Part shown: in pieces, positions 48,156-56,520 of the stretch | How the letters are laid out: every line of letters begins with the position of its first letter | How positions within the stretch are numbered: the first letter of the stretch is position 1 | The notes under the pieces: generated by a model | What the model was told of the DNA's origin: nothing | Seen by the model: only the letters and a program-made list of their open reading frames with translations | Databases searched by the model: none | Made by a program: the position numbers and the translations under genes | NCBI GenBank assembly: GCA_016860845.1 | Contig: BOKF01000002.1 | Span: 248,001 to 312,000, forward strand | DNA length: 64,000 nucleotides | Direction: 5' to 3' | Source of the DNA: Chloroflexota bacterium | GTDB lineage: Bacteria > Chloroflexota > Anaerolineae > 4572-78 > J111

Positions 48156-48818
48156 TCACCCCTCCCGATTCATCAATTTTAACTGGTCACGCAGGCTGGC
48201 CATATTGGCCGGGGTTGCGCTCAAATGGATGACATCACCCGCCTGGAGCTGAAGTTCGTCAGTAGGCAGCATCGCATGGCCCGCCCGCGTCACCGCCACG
48301 ACCCGGCAGCGATCCTCGGGGAACAGCTCCGCCAAGCTACAGCCCTGGCAGGACTCGGGCGCGACAAACTCATACAAGTTGACTTCGCCGTTACCCACCG
48401 AAAAGACGACCCGAACATCCCCGTAATGCAGCAACTCCTCGATCCGCTGGGCGCCCCACAACGTCGAGCTAATCACCGGTGAACCAAAGGCTTCGTGCAG
48501 CGACTGCCAGCGGGCATCATAATTACGGACAATCACTTTGGGGATATGATAAACTGTCTTAGCCACGTGCCCAACCACCGCATTAACCACATCCAAATTG
48601 GTCACGGCAGCCAGGCCCTCTGCCTCCTCGGCTCCCGCCCGCTTGAGCACGTCCTGGGCCAGGCCATCGCCTTCAACGATGCGCCCGCGAAAATCTGGGT
48701 GCAAATTATCGAAAGAAGCTGTGGACTGGTCAACGACGACAACCTGGTTTCCCTGCTGGTAGAGCCGGTAGGCCAGTTCTGCGCCCATACGGCCACAGCC
48801 CATGACAATCACGTTCAT
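48156..48818 (-). CDS. TrkA-type K+ channel/transporter regulator (RCK), first of pair
   Basis: The 220-aa protein has the TrkA-N motif IVMGCGRMGAELAYRLYQQG, the ribose-binding acidic residue in VVVDQS, VEGDGLAQDVLKRAG and VAKTVYHIPKVIVRNYD, followed by a TrkA-C domain (CSLAELFPEDRCRVVAVTRA and LQAGDVIHLSATPANMASL). It is more canonical than the downstream copy. Two tandem TrkA genes allow hetero-oligomeric gating. It is separated from kimA by a relic of another kimA gene, indicating that a carrier gene was once in direct contact with trkA here. Cytoplasmic and membrane-associated. Confidence 0.9.
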   Translation of the reverse strand: MNVIVMGCGRMGAELAYRLYQQGNQVVVVDQSTASFDNLHPDFRGRIVEGDGLAQDVLKRAGAEEAEGLAAVTNLDVVNAVVGHVAKTVYHIPKVIVRNYDARWQSLHEAFGSPVISSTLWGAQRIEELLHYGDVRVVFSVGNGEVNLYEFVAPESCQGCSLAELFPEDRCRVVAVTRAGHAMLPTDELQLQAGDVIHLSATPANMASLRDQLKLMNREG

Positions 48819-48840
48819 GGATAAAGTCCCCTCCTAAGTT

Positions 48841-48960
48841 AACGAGATACAATATATTCGTAATGTAATCGGTGAGCAGCGCTACGGCGGCAATCGGTGC
48901 AGGTCGTTTGCCCAAATTGTCGTGAGCAACACTGGAAGCGCCGCCACCATTCAAGTAGGC
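48841..48960 (-). pseudogene. Remnant of a second KimA-like permease gene
   Basis: The minus frame reads AYLNGGGASSVAHDNLGKRP then APIAAVALLTDYITNILYLV. The KimA gene next door reads AYPNSASAYIVTRDNLGELP then AQTTGAALLTDYILTVAVSI at the matching place. About half of the residues agree, and the DNA aligns without gaps over roughly 110 bp. Only this 40-codon block survives, with no start and no downstream helices. It is therefore a fragment left by deletion after duplication, not a gene. Confidence 0.72.
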
Positions 48961-48965
48961 TAAAC

Positions 48966-50909
48966 CTACTCGACCTGGTAAGGCACATCGGTAATCACAA
49001 TTCCCGGCCTGAAGAGCAAAGTAATCCGGAGCATGAATGCCGTTTGGGTATGCAGTAAATTATGCCACCAGTGGCGGGGCACAAACTGCGGTACCACAAC
49101 TGTGATGATCTCATTCGGCTGCCGCCGCGCATCCAGTTCATTGATATAATCTAACAAGGGTTCTATCAACAGCCGGTAAGGCGATTCCAATATGACCATG
49201 CGCACGCCGTTGCCCCAAATTTCCCATTCGTTCCGGATCCGCTCCGCCTCTTCGGGATTAATTGAGACATGGACGGCGGTAATGTCGTCGGAGAGGAAGC
49301 GGGCGTAACGCAGCGCCGGTAACGTGCCCTGATGAACTCCCCCCACCAGCAAAATAACCCGGTGACGGGAAAGGCGCGGGTCGCCGGGATAGTTCCGCAA
49401 GGAAAGCCGGCTAGCTAAACGCCGATAGTGCCGGTGAATGGCGGAGAAACCAACCACCAGCAGCGGGATCAAAAGTAGAACGATCCAGGCCCCATCTATG
49501 AACTTGGTAAAGGCAAAAATCAGCATTACTACAAAGGTGCAGACTGCCCCGAAACCATTGATAATCATTTTGGGAACCCAGCCGGACTCGTACTTCAAGA
49601 CTGAGCCGCGTTCCTGCACTTCCTCTCCCGGCTTAAGATGCCCGATTTTCCACCAGCGATGAGCCATCCCCGCCTGCGAGAAAGTGAACGAGAGAAAAAC
49701 GCCAATGGCATAGAGGGGGATCAGCGCGGTAACGCTGGCCTGAAAGATGATGATGAGCAGTGACGCCAGCAGACCCAGAGCAATGATGCCCCGCGAGAAA
49801 ACTAACCGGCTCCCACGATAGGTAAACTGCCGGGGCAGAAAACCGTCGGCGGCCATCAGGGCGCTCAAACGAGGAAAGTCGGCATAAGCGGTATTGGCGG
49901 CCATAATGAGGATAACGGTCGTCGCAGCCATTGTTATCAGGTAGATCACACCCCGGCCATCATGGGCCGTTCTTACCAGTTGCGAAATCACCGTCTCAGA
50001 TTCCGATGGGATCGCGCCAATTTGAGTGGATAGAAAAGTAATCCCCAGGAAAAGTGTTCCTAAAATGGCGGCCATCCAAATGAGGGTAACGCCGGCATTA
50101 TGTGTGCGTGGTTCCTTAAAGGCCGGAACACCATCAGAAATGGCCTCCACTCCGGTCAGCGCCGTTGTACCGCTGGCAAAAGCATGCAAAATCAAAAACA
50201 ACGTGACTGGCTGGGCAAGATGGCTTATTTCCAATTCTGGTGGGTCTACCACACCGCTCAGAGTGCCGGTTAAGTAACGGAAAAAGCCTATAATAACCGT
50301 CGAAAAGATCATGATTAAAAAGAAATAGGTGGGAATAGCAAAGGTAATCCCCGACTCTTTAACTCCACGCAAGTTAATTAACATAATAAGACCCACCATC
50401 GCCACAGCCAGTTCAACCCGATAATCATACAATCCGGGATAGGCCGAGGTAATCTGGGCCACGCCTGATGAAATTGAAACAGCCACCGTTAGGATATAGT
50501 CGGTGAGCAGCGCCGCCCCGGTCGTTTGGGCGGGAAGTTCACCCAGGTTATCACGAGTAACGATATAAGCGCTGGCGCTGTTGGGGTAGGCGTGAATAGT
50601 TTGTTCATACGAAAGGACGACAATAGCCAATAAGACTACAATAGCCACCGAAATGGGAAAGGCATAGCCAAAAGCGGCAGTTCCAGCGACAGCCAGGATA
50701 AAGAGAATTTCCTGGGTGGCATAAGCCGTTGAGGAGAGGGCATCGGAGGCAAATACAGCCAGACCAATGGCTTTGCCGATGGTCTGGTGAGGGGCATCGG
50801 CAGTAGCGAGGGGGCGGCCAATCAACCAACTCCGCCAGGTGCGGGGAGGTTTATTTTCACCCGGACGAAGTAAAACCGTGGTGCCGCTTTCTTTATCAAT
50901 CAGTGCCAT
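48966..50909 (-). CDS. KimA-like K+ importer (APC/KUP-related permease)
   Basis: The 647-aa permease has 12 predicted helices. The early AIGLAVFASDALSSTAYATQ block is the hallmark of KimA (formerly YdaO), a high-affinity K+/H+ symporter of Bacillus controlled by c-di-AMP (family knowledge). RDNLGELPAQTTGAALLTDY, LTGVEAISDGVPAFKEPRTH and ANTAYADFPRLSALMAADGF are also typical. The last 160 residues form a cytoplasmic domain (VILLVGGVHQGTLPALRYAR; TVVVPQFVPRHWWHNLLHTQ). Two TrkA genes follow downstream, and an H+-pyrophosphatase gene lies upstream. Preceded by CAGGAAAG as ribosome-binding site. The K+ role is inferred by family. Confidence 0.85.
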   Translation of the reverse strand: MALIDKESGTTVLLRPGENKPPRTWRSWLIGRPLATADAPHQTIGKAIGLAVFASDALSSTAYATQEILFILAVAGTAAFGYAFPISVAIVVLLAIVVLSYEQTIHAYPNSASAYIVTRDNLGELPAQTTGAALLTDYILTVAVSISSGVAQITSAYPGLYDYRVELAVAMVGLIMLINLRGVKESGITFAIPTYFFLIMIFSTVIIGFFRYLTGTLSGVVDPPELEISHLAQPVTLFLILHAFASGTTALTGVEAISDGVPAFKEPRTHNAGVTLIWMAAILGTLFLGITFLSTQIGAIPSESETVISQLVRTAHDGRGVIYLITMAATTVILIMAANTAYADFPRLSALMAADGFLPRQFTYRGSRLVFSRGIIALGLLASLLIIIFQASVTALIPLYAIGVFLSFTFSQAGMAHRWWKIGHLKPGEEVQERGSVLKYESGWVPKMIINGFGAVCTFVVMLIFAFTKFIDGAWIVLLLIPLLVVGFSAIHRHYRRLASRLSLRNYPGDPRLSRHRVILLVGGVHQGTLPALRYARFLSDDITAVHVSINPEEAERIRNEWEIWGNGVRMVILESPYRLLIEPLLDYINELDARRQPNEIITVVVPQFVPRHWWHNLLHTQTAFMLRITLLFRPGIVITDVPYQVE

Positions 50910-50970
50910 AAACTTTCCTGATAGAATAATACCGGTTAGGAATTTTCTACTGCAACTCGCCCAAAATATA

Positions 50971-50997
50971 CTACGAAAGTTTTACTCTTTTTCGTAG
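50971..50997. promoter_or_regulatory. Inverted repeat upstream of kimA
   Basis: CTACGAAA (50971-50978) and TTTCGTAG (50990-50997) form an 8-bp inverted repeat about 60 nt before the kimA ATG; it could be an operator or leader hairpin. No consensus promoter could be fixed here. Confidence 0.35.
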
Positions 50998-51060
50998 CCC
51001 GTTAACATTTTTGTCACTCAAACCCGGTTGAGCATTATACTCTTAAAAATAAGAAACAAA

Positions 51061-51101
51061 AATCTGGTTCCCAGCCTAAGAGGAAGCGTGGAAACCAGAT
51101 T
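51061..51101. repeat. REP-like AATCTGG...CCAGATT hairpin, copy 2
   Basis: AATCTGGTTCCCAGCC ... GAAGCGTGGAAACCAGATT with a 9-bp outer stem AATCTGGTT/AACCAGATT. It lies after the pyrophosphatase gene and may help end its transcript. Arms match 31099-31140. Confidence 0.7.
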
Positions 51102-51135
51102 GTAGAGATTTACAAAAAGGCTTTAGAAGCGGGTA

Positions 51136-53379
51136 TCAAACCATGGTGACTTCGCTCTTGCTGCGCCAGACAGACCAAACAAAAGCAGCCACCAGCACCA
51201 GGACCACGATCCAGCCAATCACCCCCAAGTTTTTGTACTGCACCACAATTGGCGCGATGATGACTGAGACCAGATTAACCACCTTTATCATCGGGTTGAG
51301 GGCTGGGCCGGCGGTGTCTTTCAGCGGGTCGCCCACTGTATCGCCCACCACCGACGCTTTATGCCGTTCGGAGTTCTTGCCCAGGTTTTTGGCCGGGTCT
51401 TTGGGTTCGTCCTCGATAGTTTTCTTGGCATTGTCCCAAGCCCCGCCAGCGTTAGCCATATAAACGGCCAGCAATTGGCCGGAGAGGATAATCCCGGCCA
51501 GGAAGCCGCCCAGCGCCTCAACCTGGAGGACCAGGCCAACGATGATCGGCGAAACCACCGCCATAACGGCCAAACTGACCAGCTCCTTCTGCGCCGCCGC
51601 CGTCGAGATAGATACAGCGCGGGCATAGTCGGGCTTGACCTTGCCTTCCATCAGGCCGGGGATTTTGAACTGGCGGCGTACTTCGGTTACGATCAAACCC
51701 GCCGCCCGGCCTACCGCCTTGATAGCAAAGGATGAGAAGAGCCAGGGAATCGCTCCGCCAATGAGCATCCCGACGAAGACAACCGGTTCTGACGCCCGGA
51801 TACCGTTCGCCAGAGCTTCTGGGTCTACCAGGCTTACATCGGTTATAAAGGAGCCAAAAAGCGAAACCGCGGCCACAACCGCCGAGCCGATGGCAATCCC
51901 CTTGGTGATAGCCTTGGTGGTGTTCCCGACCGCATCCAGGTCGGCCATAATCTGGCGCGCCTTGGGTTCCAGGCCGGCCATTTCGCCGATGCCATTCGCA
52001 TTATCGGAAATTGGCCCGAACGAGTCCATGGCCACATTGTTGCCGGTGAGCGTCAGCATGCCAATGCCGGTCAAAGCGATGCTGTACAAAACGTAGATGG
52101 TGCCAAAGCTGCCATAAATGAAGATAGCCGCCAGAATGGTTACGGCAATGACCAGGACTGCCCACACGCTTGACTCATAGCCGACGCTAATCCCGGAGAG
52201 AATGGCCGTCGCCGGACCGCCGTCGGTGCTTTTACGGATTTCTGCAACCGGTTCCTTATCGGCCCCGGTGAAGTACTCCGTCAGGCGATCCAGGACAATC
52301 GCCAGCACCACGCCGACGGTGGTCGAGAGAAAAGGCCGCCACCAGCCGCCGATACCCTCGTCCTGCATGTAGAAGAAGGCCAGCAGGCCAAACAGGACGG
52401 TCGAGATGACGGCTGAAGTCAAGAAACTGCGGAAAATGGCACGCATGGCGTCTTCGCCGCGCCCTTCTGTGTCGCCCTTGACCAGGTAAGTACTGATGAT
52501 CGAAGAGAGGACGCCAATGCCGCGCACCAGCAGCGGGAAGACAATCCATTCCAGGTTGCCGGTGAGCCGCACCAGGGCCAGCCCCAAGATCAAGCCGGAC
52601 ACAATCGTAACTTCATAGCTCTCAAAGATGTCGGCGGCCATCCCAGCGCAGTCGCCGACATTGTCGCCCACCAGGTCGGCGATGACCGCCGCGTTGCGCG
52701 GATCGTCTTCTTCCAGCCCGGCTTCAACCTTACCGACCAGGTCAGCGCCCACATCGGCGGCCTTGGTATAAATACCACCGCCCACGCGCATAAAGAGCGC
52801 CAGCAGCGTTCCGCCAAAGCCAAAGCCCAGCAAAGCATCGGGGGCTGCCTTACCATAGATAATGAAGATGAGGGTCCCGCCGAGCAGCCCCAGGCCGTCG
52901 GTCAGCATGCCGGTGATCGTACCGGCGCGATATGCAATTTGCAGTGCACCACCAAAAGTGGTACGGGCTGCCTGGGCCACCCGCACATTGGCTTCCACGG
53001 CCATGCGCATGCCAATCTGCCCGACCAGCAAAGAGAAGCCGGCGCCCATTAAGAAGGCGACAGCCCGGCCAAAGGCCACATAGAGTCGGGCGCTTTCGCC
53101 AAACTCCTCCACCGCTTCAGGCGTGGGGTTGACAATCCAGGCGCTCAAAAACAGGGCAATGGTCAAAAGGCCAATAAAGGGCAGGATGGTCCGCAGTTGG
53201 CGGTTGAGGTAGGCATCAGCCCCTTCTTTGATGGCCCCCCATACCTCCTGCATTTCCTTAGTGCCTTTGTCTCCCCGCAGCACCTGCTGCCGCAGAAAGA
53301 CCGCATAGGCGAGGCCCAAAATAGCCACGCCCAATACACCAAAAATGGCGTAGGTTTCAAAGAGATTCATTCCGTGCAT
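51136..53379 (-). CDS. hppA: Membrane-bound H+-translocating pyrophosphatase, K+-independent type
   Basis: The 747-aa protein with about 16 helices couples pyrophosphate hydrolysis to proton export. The catalytic loops are DVGADLVGKVEAGLEEDDPR then NAAVIADLVGDNVGDCAGMA, with further acidic loops such as DAVGNTTKAITKGIAI and GGAWDNAKKTIEDEPKD followed by GDTVGDPLKDTAGPALNPMI. The motif GNTTKAITKG, with Lys and Thr instead of Ala and Gly, is that of K+-independent H+-pumps (family knowledge). ATG 53379 is used because GGAAAGGA precedes it by 8 nt; the TTG at 53397 would include that ribosome-binding site. It is transcribed from a promoter nearly 400 nt upstream. Confidence 0.95.
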   Translation of the reverse strand: MHGMNLFETYAIFGVLGVAILGLAYAVFLRQQVLRGDKGTKEMQEVWGAIKEGADAYLNRQLRTILPFIGLLTIALFLSAWIVNPTPEAVEEFGESARLYVAFGRAVAFLMGAGFSLLVGQIGMRMAVEANVRVAQAARTTFGGALQIAYRAGTITGMLTDGLGLLGGTLIFIIYGKAAPDALLGFGFGGTLLALFMRVGGGIYTKAADVGADLVGKVEAGLEEDDPRNAAVIADLVGDNVGDCAGMAADIFESYEVTIVSGLILGLALVRLTGNLEWIVFPLLVRGIGVLSSIISTYLVKGDTEGRGEDAMRAIFRSFLTSAVISTVLFGLLAFFYMQDEGIGGWWRPFLSTTVGVVLAIVLDRLTEYFTGADKEPVAEIRKSTDGGPATAILSGISVGYESSVWAVLVIAVTILAAIFIYGSFGTIYVLYSIALTGIGMLTLTGNNVAMDSFGPISDNANGIGEMAGLEPKARQIMADLDAVGNTTKAITKGIAIGSAVVAAVSLFGSFITDVSLVDPEALANGIRASEPVVFVGMLIGGAIPWLFSSFAIKAVGRAAGLIVTEVRRQFKIPGLMEGKVKPDYARAVSISTAAAQKELVSLAVMAVVSPIIVGLVLQVEALGGFLAGIILSGQLLAVYMANAGGAWDNAKKTIEDEPKDPAKNLGKNSERHKASVVGDTVGDPLKDTAGPALNPMIKVVNLVSVIIAPIVVQYKNLGVIGWIVVLVLVAAFVWSVWRSKSEVTMV

Positions 53380-53787
53380 CGAAAATTTCCTTTCCAATCA
53401 GGCGAAGATAAAGAATTTAGTTTTTTAACTATTGGGCTTGGTCAAGATACCAGAATATGGGGCAAATAGACCCGTCCAGGGGATTATGGCAATTGGTTAC
53501 GCTCCGCAATTTTTCATCTGTTGCTCCTAAAGGGTAATCTTGGTTCAAAGCCAACTCAACCTTCAATGTACGGTGAGAGTCTTTGAATTACTGCCGTGAC
53601 CACCCTTAGGTCATCACCTCTTGCACGTCTCCGCTGCAACGCTTCAACAGATGATATTAAATTTTTCCCTAAAAGGGGGCGGCGTAACGGGTCAAAAATA
53701 AGCCCCCAGTATAGGCGCTGACGCGCCACTAAGGGCTGTGGCACTAGGATTAGATTGTTAATTCACCGGCTAGGTGAACCGGTCGTG
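53380..53787 (-). promoter_or_regulatory. Long, possibly structured 5' leader of hppA
   Basis: About 400 nt lie between the predicted start (near 53781) and the hppA ATG. On the minus strand it contains GGCGC-GTCA-GCGCC (about 53725-53712) nested in CCCTTAGT/ACTGGGGG, and further on AGGTGATGACC with GGTGGTCAC. No coding frame fits, and no known riboswitch consensus was matched by eye. Confidence 0.45.
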
Positions 53788-53816
53788 ACGATAACACATT
53801 TCATAAGATTTGTCAA
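53788..53816 (-). promoter_or_regulatory. Sigma-70 promoter of hppA
   Basis: On the minus strand TTGACA (53816-53811), 17 nt, TATCGT (53793-53788). The -35 is a perfect consensus. The start predicted from it lies close to 53781. Confidence 0.65.
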
Positions 53817-53840
53817 AATTTACACAATTTGGGCGCGCAG

Positions 53841-53873
53841 AAAAGGGGAAGTCCTATTGACTTCCCTTTTTTT
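53841..53873. terminator. Hairpin with T tract between hppA promoter and dedA
   Basis: GGGAAGTC, loop CTATT, GACTTCCC followed by seven T on the plus strand, with four A opposite four of those T. It looks like a two-way terminator insulating the divergent units. Confidence 0.7.
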
Positions 53874-53971
53874 GCGATTATCATGGGTTATGGTACTCTA
53901 TACCATTCAATATAGTTTCAATTTCCATAACTTTAAAGCGACCCAAGCAATAATAGGAGAATATATTACTA

Positions 53972-54631
53972 ATGTCTGAAATCTTAGACCTCTTTTTGCA
54001 TCTCGATGAATTCTTACCTAAAGTAACTCAAGCCTATGGAACCTGGACATACGTCTTACTGTTTCTGATTATCTTTCTGGAAACCGGAGTGGTTGTTACC
54101 CCTTTCTTGCCGGGCGACTCGCTGCTTTTTGCTGCCGGCGCTGTGACCGCCATGGAAAATTCCGGGCTGAATGTAATCCTTTTGTTTATTTTGCTCACCC
54201 TGGCCGCCATTCTCGGCGATACGGCAAATTACTGGATCGGTCATGCGATTGGCCCGCGCGCATTTTCAGGCAACATTCGCTTTTTGAAGAAAGAATACCT
54301 GGAGCGAACCCACCAATTTTATGAAAAGTACGGCGGCAAAGCCATTGTTCTGGCCCGCTTTGTCCCCATTGTCCGGACTTTCGCTCCCTTTGTGGCCGGG
54401 GTGGGCAGCATGACCTACAGCCACTTTATATTTTACAATATTTTCGGGGGAGTCCTTTGGTGCGCAATTTTCATCTTTGGCGGCTACTTCTTTGGCAACC
54501 TGCCTTTTGTTAAACGAAACTTTGAACTGGTCGTCATTGTTATCATTTTTATCTCTTTGTTACCCCCCGTCTTCGAATACATTCAGAGCCGCCGGGCGAA
54601 AACAATTCAGACCGACGCGGCCGAGTCTTAA
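53972..54631 (+). CDS. DedA-family membrane protein
   Basis: The 219-aa protein matches the DedA/SNARE-associated family: FLETGVVVTPFLPGDSLLFA near the N-terminus, ILGDTANYWIGHAIG, FYEKYGGKAIVLARFVPIVR, TFAPFVAGVGSMTYSHFIFY, and the helix GGVLWCAIFIFGGYFFGNLP. The Glu and Asp in ETGV and PGDS and the Arg in ARFVPIVR are conserved residues important for function. DedA proteins include undecaprenyl-phosphate and lipid flippases that depend on the proton motive force (family knowledge). It lies 35 nt before an AI-2E-type membrane protein and is probably co-transcribed. Confidence 0.92.
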   Translation: MSEILDLFLHLDEFLPKVTQAYGTWTYVLLFLIIFLETGVVVTPFLPGDSLLFAAGAVTAMENSGLNVILLFILLTLAAILGDTANYWIGHAIGPRAFSGNIRFLKKEYLERTHQFYEKYGGKAIVLARFVPIVRTFAPFVAGVGSMTYSHFIFYNIFGGVLWCAIFIFGGYFFGNLPFVKRNFELVVIVIIFISLLPPVFEYIQSRRAKTIQTDAAES

Positions 54632-54666
54632 CTTGGACGCCTGATTACCAGGGATTAAGAAGTTAA

Positions 54667-55875
54667 ATGTCTTATCAGTGGAGCACATTTACGCGGGCAG
54701 TCGTAGTATCTGTAAGCCTGGTATTGATCGGCTTGATCGTTTGGGTGATTCACCCCATGATCGAGCCGATGATTATTGCTATTCTTCTAGCCTACATTCT
54801 AAATCCGCTGGTTAGGCTGGTGACAACTCATACCCGCTTGCCTCACGGTTGGGCGGTGGCTCTGGTTTATTTCTCATGTTTAACTTTATTAATTGTCATC
54901 CCCAGTACCTTCGCCCCGGTAGCAGTCAGGCAGTTAACCGGCCTGACTACTTATCTGATCGGCATTGAAGCCGAGTTAGAAGAGTGGCTGGCGAACCCCA
55001 TCATTCTGTTCAATCAGCAAATCTACCTGGGGCAACTGCTGTCTGACCTGTTGAGACTCACCACCGAGTCATTCACCCCGGCTCCAGAAGGCGCGCTGGC
55101 CGTCATTGAGCGCACCTCGACCAGCTTTGCCTGGCTCATTGTGATTTTGGTCAGCACCTACTACCTGCTCCTCGACGGCGAACGCCTGGTCGCCTGGCTT
55201 GTCCGGCTGGCTCCCGAACAAGCCCAACCCGATCTGAGCCGTTTACTGATAGAAATAGATGTCATTTGGTGGGCCTATTTGCGCGGCACGCTGGTCTTGA
55301 TGCTGATTGTCGGGATCACTTTTATGGTGGTTTGGACCGCCATCGGCCTGCCCGGCGCCCTGGCCCTGGGCCTCTTGACTGGCGTCTTGACCGTCATCCC
55401 CGAAGTTGGGCCGACGATTGCCGCTATCCTGGCGGTCCTGGTGGCCCTCTTTCAAGGTTCCGATTTTCTGCCTATTTCCAATTTCTGGTTTGCCTTTCTG
55501 GTCTTTGGCATTTATTTTGTGCTGATCCAGATCAAAGCCATCTGGCTGCGCCCGCGGGTCATGGGCTATTTCCTGAACATGAATGAGGGCCTGATTTTTG
55601 TGGCCATCATCGGCGCTGTAGTTTTATGGGGCATTCTGGGCGCCCTGCTCATTGTGCCCCTGCTGGCTACATTAGGCTCTATCGCCCACTATGTGCGCTG
55701 CCGCCTTTTGAATTTGGACCCCTGGCCCGAAGATGTCACCTATGCTACCTCTCCCCCGGTTGAACTGCCCAGTGATGAAGAGTTAGCCCAAGCTTTCCCC
55801 GACGCAGACAAAGTCCCCCCCGTGCCACCGGCCCGCTCAAAAGCCATTGTTCTGCCCAAAGGCGAAACTAACTAA
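54667..55875 (+). CDS. AI-2E transporter family (PerM-like) membrane protein
   Basis: The 402-aa protein has about eight helices with the family's typical parts: IHPMIEPMIIAILLAYILNP, then VIERTSTSFAWLIVILVSTY YLLLDGERL, GIT-FMVVWTAIGLPGALAL, GVLTVIPEVGPTIAAILAVL, and a C-terminal cytoplasmic tail rich in Pro and charged residues. The conserved PxxGP motif is in VIPEVGPTIAA. Members are called AI-2E transporters, but many move Na+/H+ or unknown solutes, so the substrate is open. Its stop overlaps the stop of the convergent Lrp gene by 4 nt. Confidence 0.87.
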   Translation: MSYQWSTFTRAVVVSVSLVLIGLIVWVIHPMIEPMIIAILLAYILNPLVRLVTTHTRLPHGWAVALVYFSCLTLLIVIPSTFAPVAVRQLTGLTTYLIGIEAELEEWLANPIILFNQQIYLGQLLSDLLRLTTESFTPAPEGALAVIERTSTSFAWLIVILVSTYYLLLDGERLVAWLVRLAPEQAQPDLSRLLIEIDVIWWAYLRGTLVLMLIVGITFMVVWTAIGLPGALALGLLTGVLTVIPEVGPTIAAILAVLVALFQGSDFLPISNFWFAFLVFGIYFVLIQIKAIWLRPRVMGYFLNMNEGLIFVAIIGAVVLWGILGALLIVPLLATLGSIAHYVRCRLLNLDPWPEDVTYATSPPVELPSDEELAQAFPDADKVPPVPPARSKAIVLPKGETN

Positions 55876-56333
55876 TTAGAATCACCCAACCCCAACGGCT
55901 TCCGCCACTGCTTCAACACAATCGTCGAGCTGGTGCTCTTGTGGGCCGGCAGCGTGCTTAACTTGTTGTATAAAATTTCTCGCAGGTGAGGAATATCCCT
56001 GGCCCAGACCCGCACATGGGCATCTACTTGGCCGGTCAGATTAGTCACCTCTACAACCTCGTCAATTTTGAGCATTTCTCTGACCGTTTCCTCAAAATCC
56101 AGGCGCTGATCTACCTCCAATTGAACGATACACAGCACCCCCTGGCCCAACACCGAAGGGTTGATGACCACCTGATAGCCCTCGATCACCCCCGCTTCCT
56201 CCATCCGCAGTACCCGGTCGCGCACCCGGGTGTGGCTCACCCCTAGCCGCCGGGCAATATTGACATGCGATGCTCGCCCATCTTCCTGCAATATGGCCAA
56301 AATCCGTTTATCCAACGCATCAAGTTTCTCCAT
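55872..56333 (-). CDS. Lrp/AsnC-family transcriptional regulator
   Basis: The 153-aa regulator has an N-terminal winged helix (LDALDKRILAILQEDGRASH; NIARRLGVSHTRVRDRVLRM) and a C-terminal RAM ligand-binding domain (VLCIVQLEVDQRLDFEETVR; VVEVTNLTGQVDAHVRVWAR; STSSTIVLKQWRKPLG). Proteins of this type form octamers that bind amino acids. It is transcribed divergently from lysine 2,3-aminomutase, with a 187-bp AT-rich region between, so it may sense lysine or a related amino acid and control kamA (inference from position). Its 3' end overlaps the convergent AI-2E-type gene. Confidence 0.9.
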   Translation of the reverse strand: MEKLDALDKRILAILQEDGRASHVNIARRLGVSHTRVRDRVLRMEEAGVIEGYQVVINPSVLGQGVLCIVQLEVDQRLDFEETVREMLKIDEVVEVTNLTGQVDAHVRVWARDIPHLREILYNKLSTLPAHKSTSSTIVLKQWRKPLGLGDSN

Positions 56334-56453
56334 AACGACCTCGAGATATTAAAGTTTTGTTATATAACCGATCAATATACAAAATATATAGTCTTTACTG
56401 GGTTTAGTCAATAAAACTTAATAAAAACTGATGGTTTTTTACAAACTTTTTCA

Positions 56454-56482
56454 TTGACATCAACTCAATATCTTGCTATAAT
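56454..56482 (+). promoter_or_regulatory. Perfect consensus sigma-70 promoter of kamA
   Basis: TTGACA (56454-56459), 17 nt, TATAAT (56477-56482). A TGC triplet also precedes the -10. Such strength suggests high expression or repression by the divergent Lrp protein. Confidence 0.85.
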
Positions 56483-56520
56483 CCCAAGAAATTCACCTGG
56501 CAATTAAGCGGAGGCCGCCA

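Noticed and set aside
53560..53750. tRNA or short protein (62 codons, minus) in the hppA leader
   Set aside because: No cloverleaf with a TTC arm could be drawn, and the frame has no ribosome-binding site or recognisable sequence; it lies within the predicted leader RNA.
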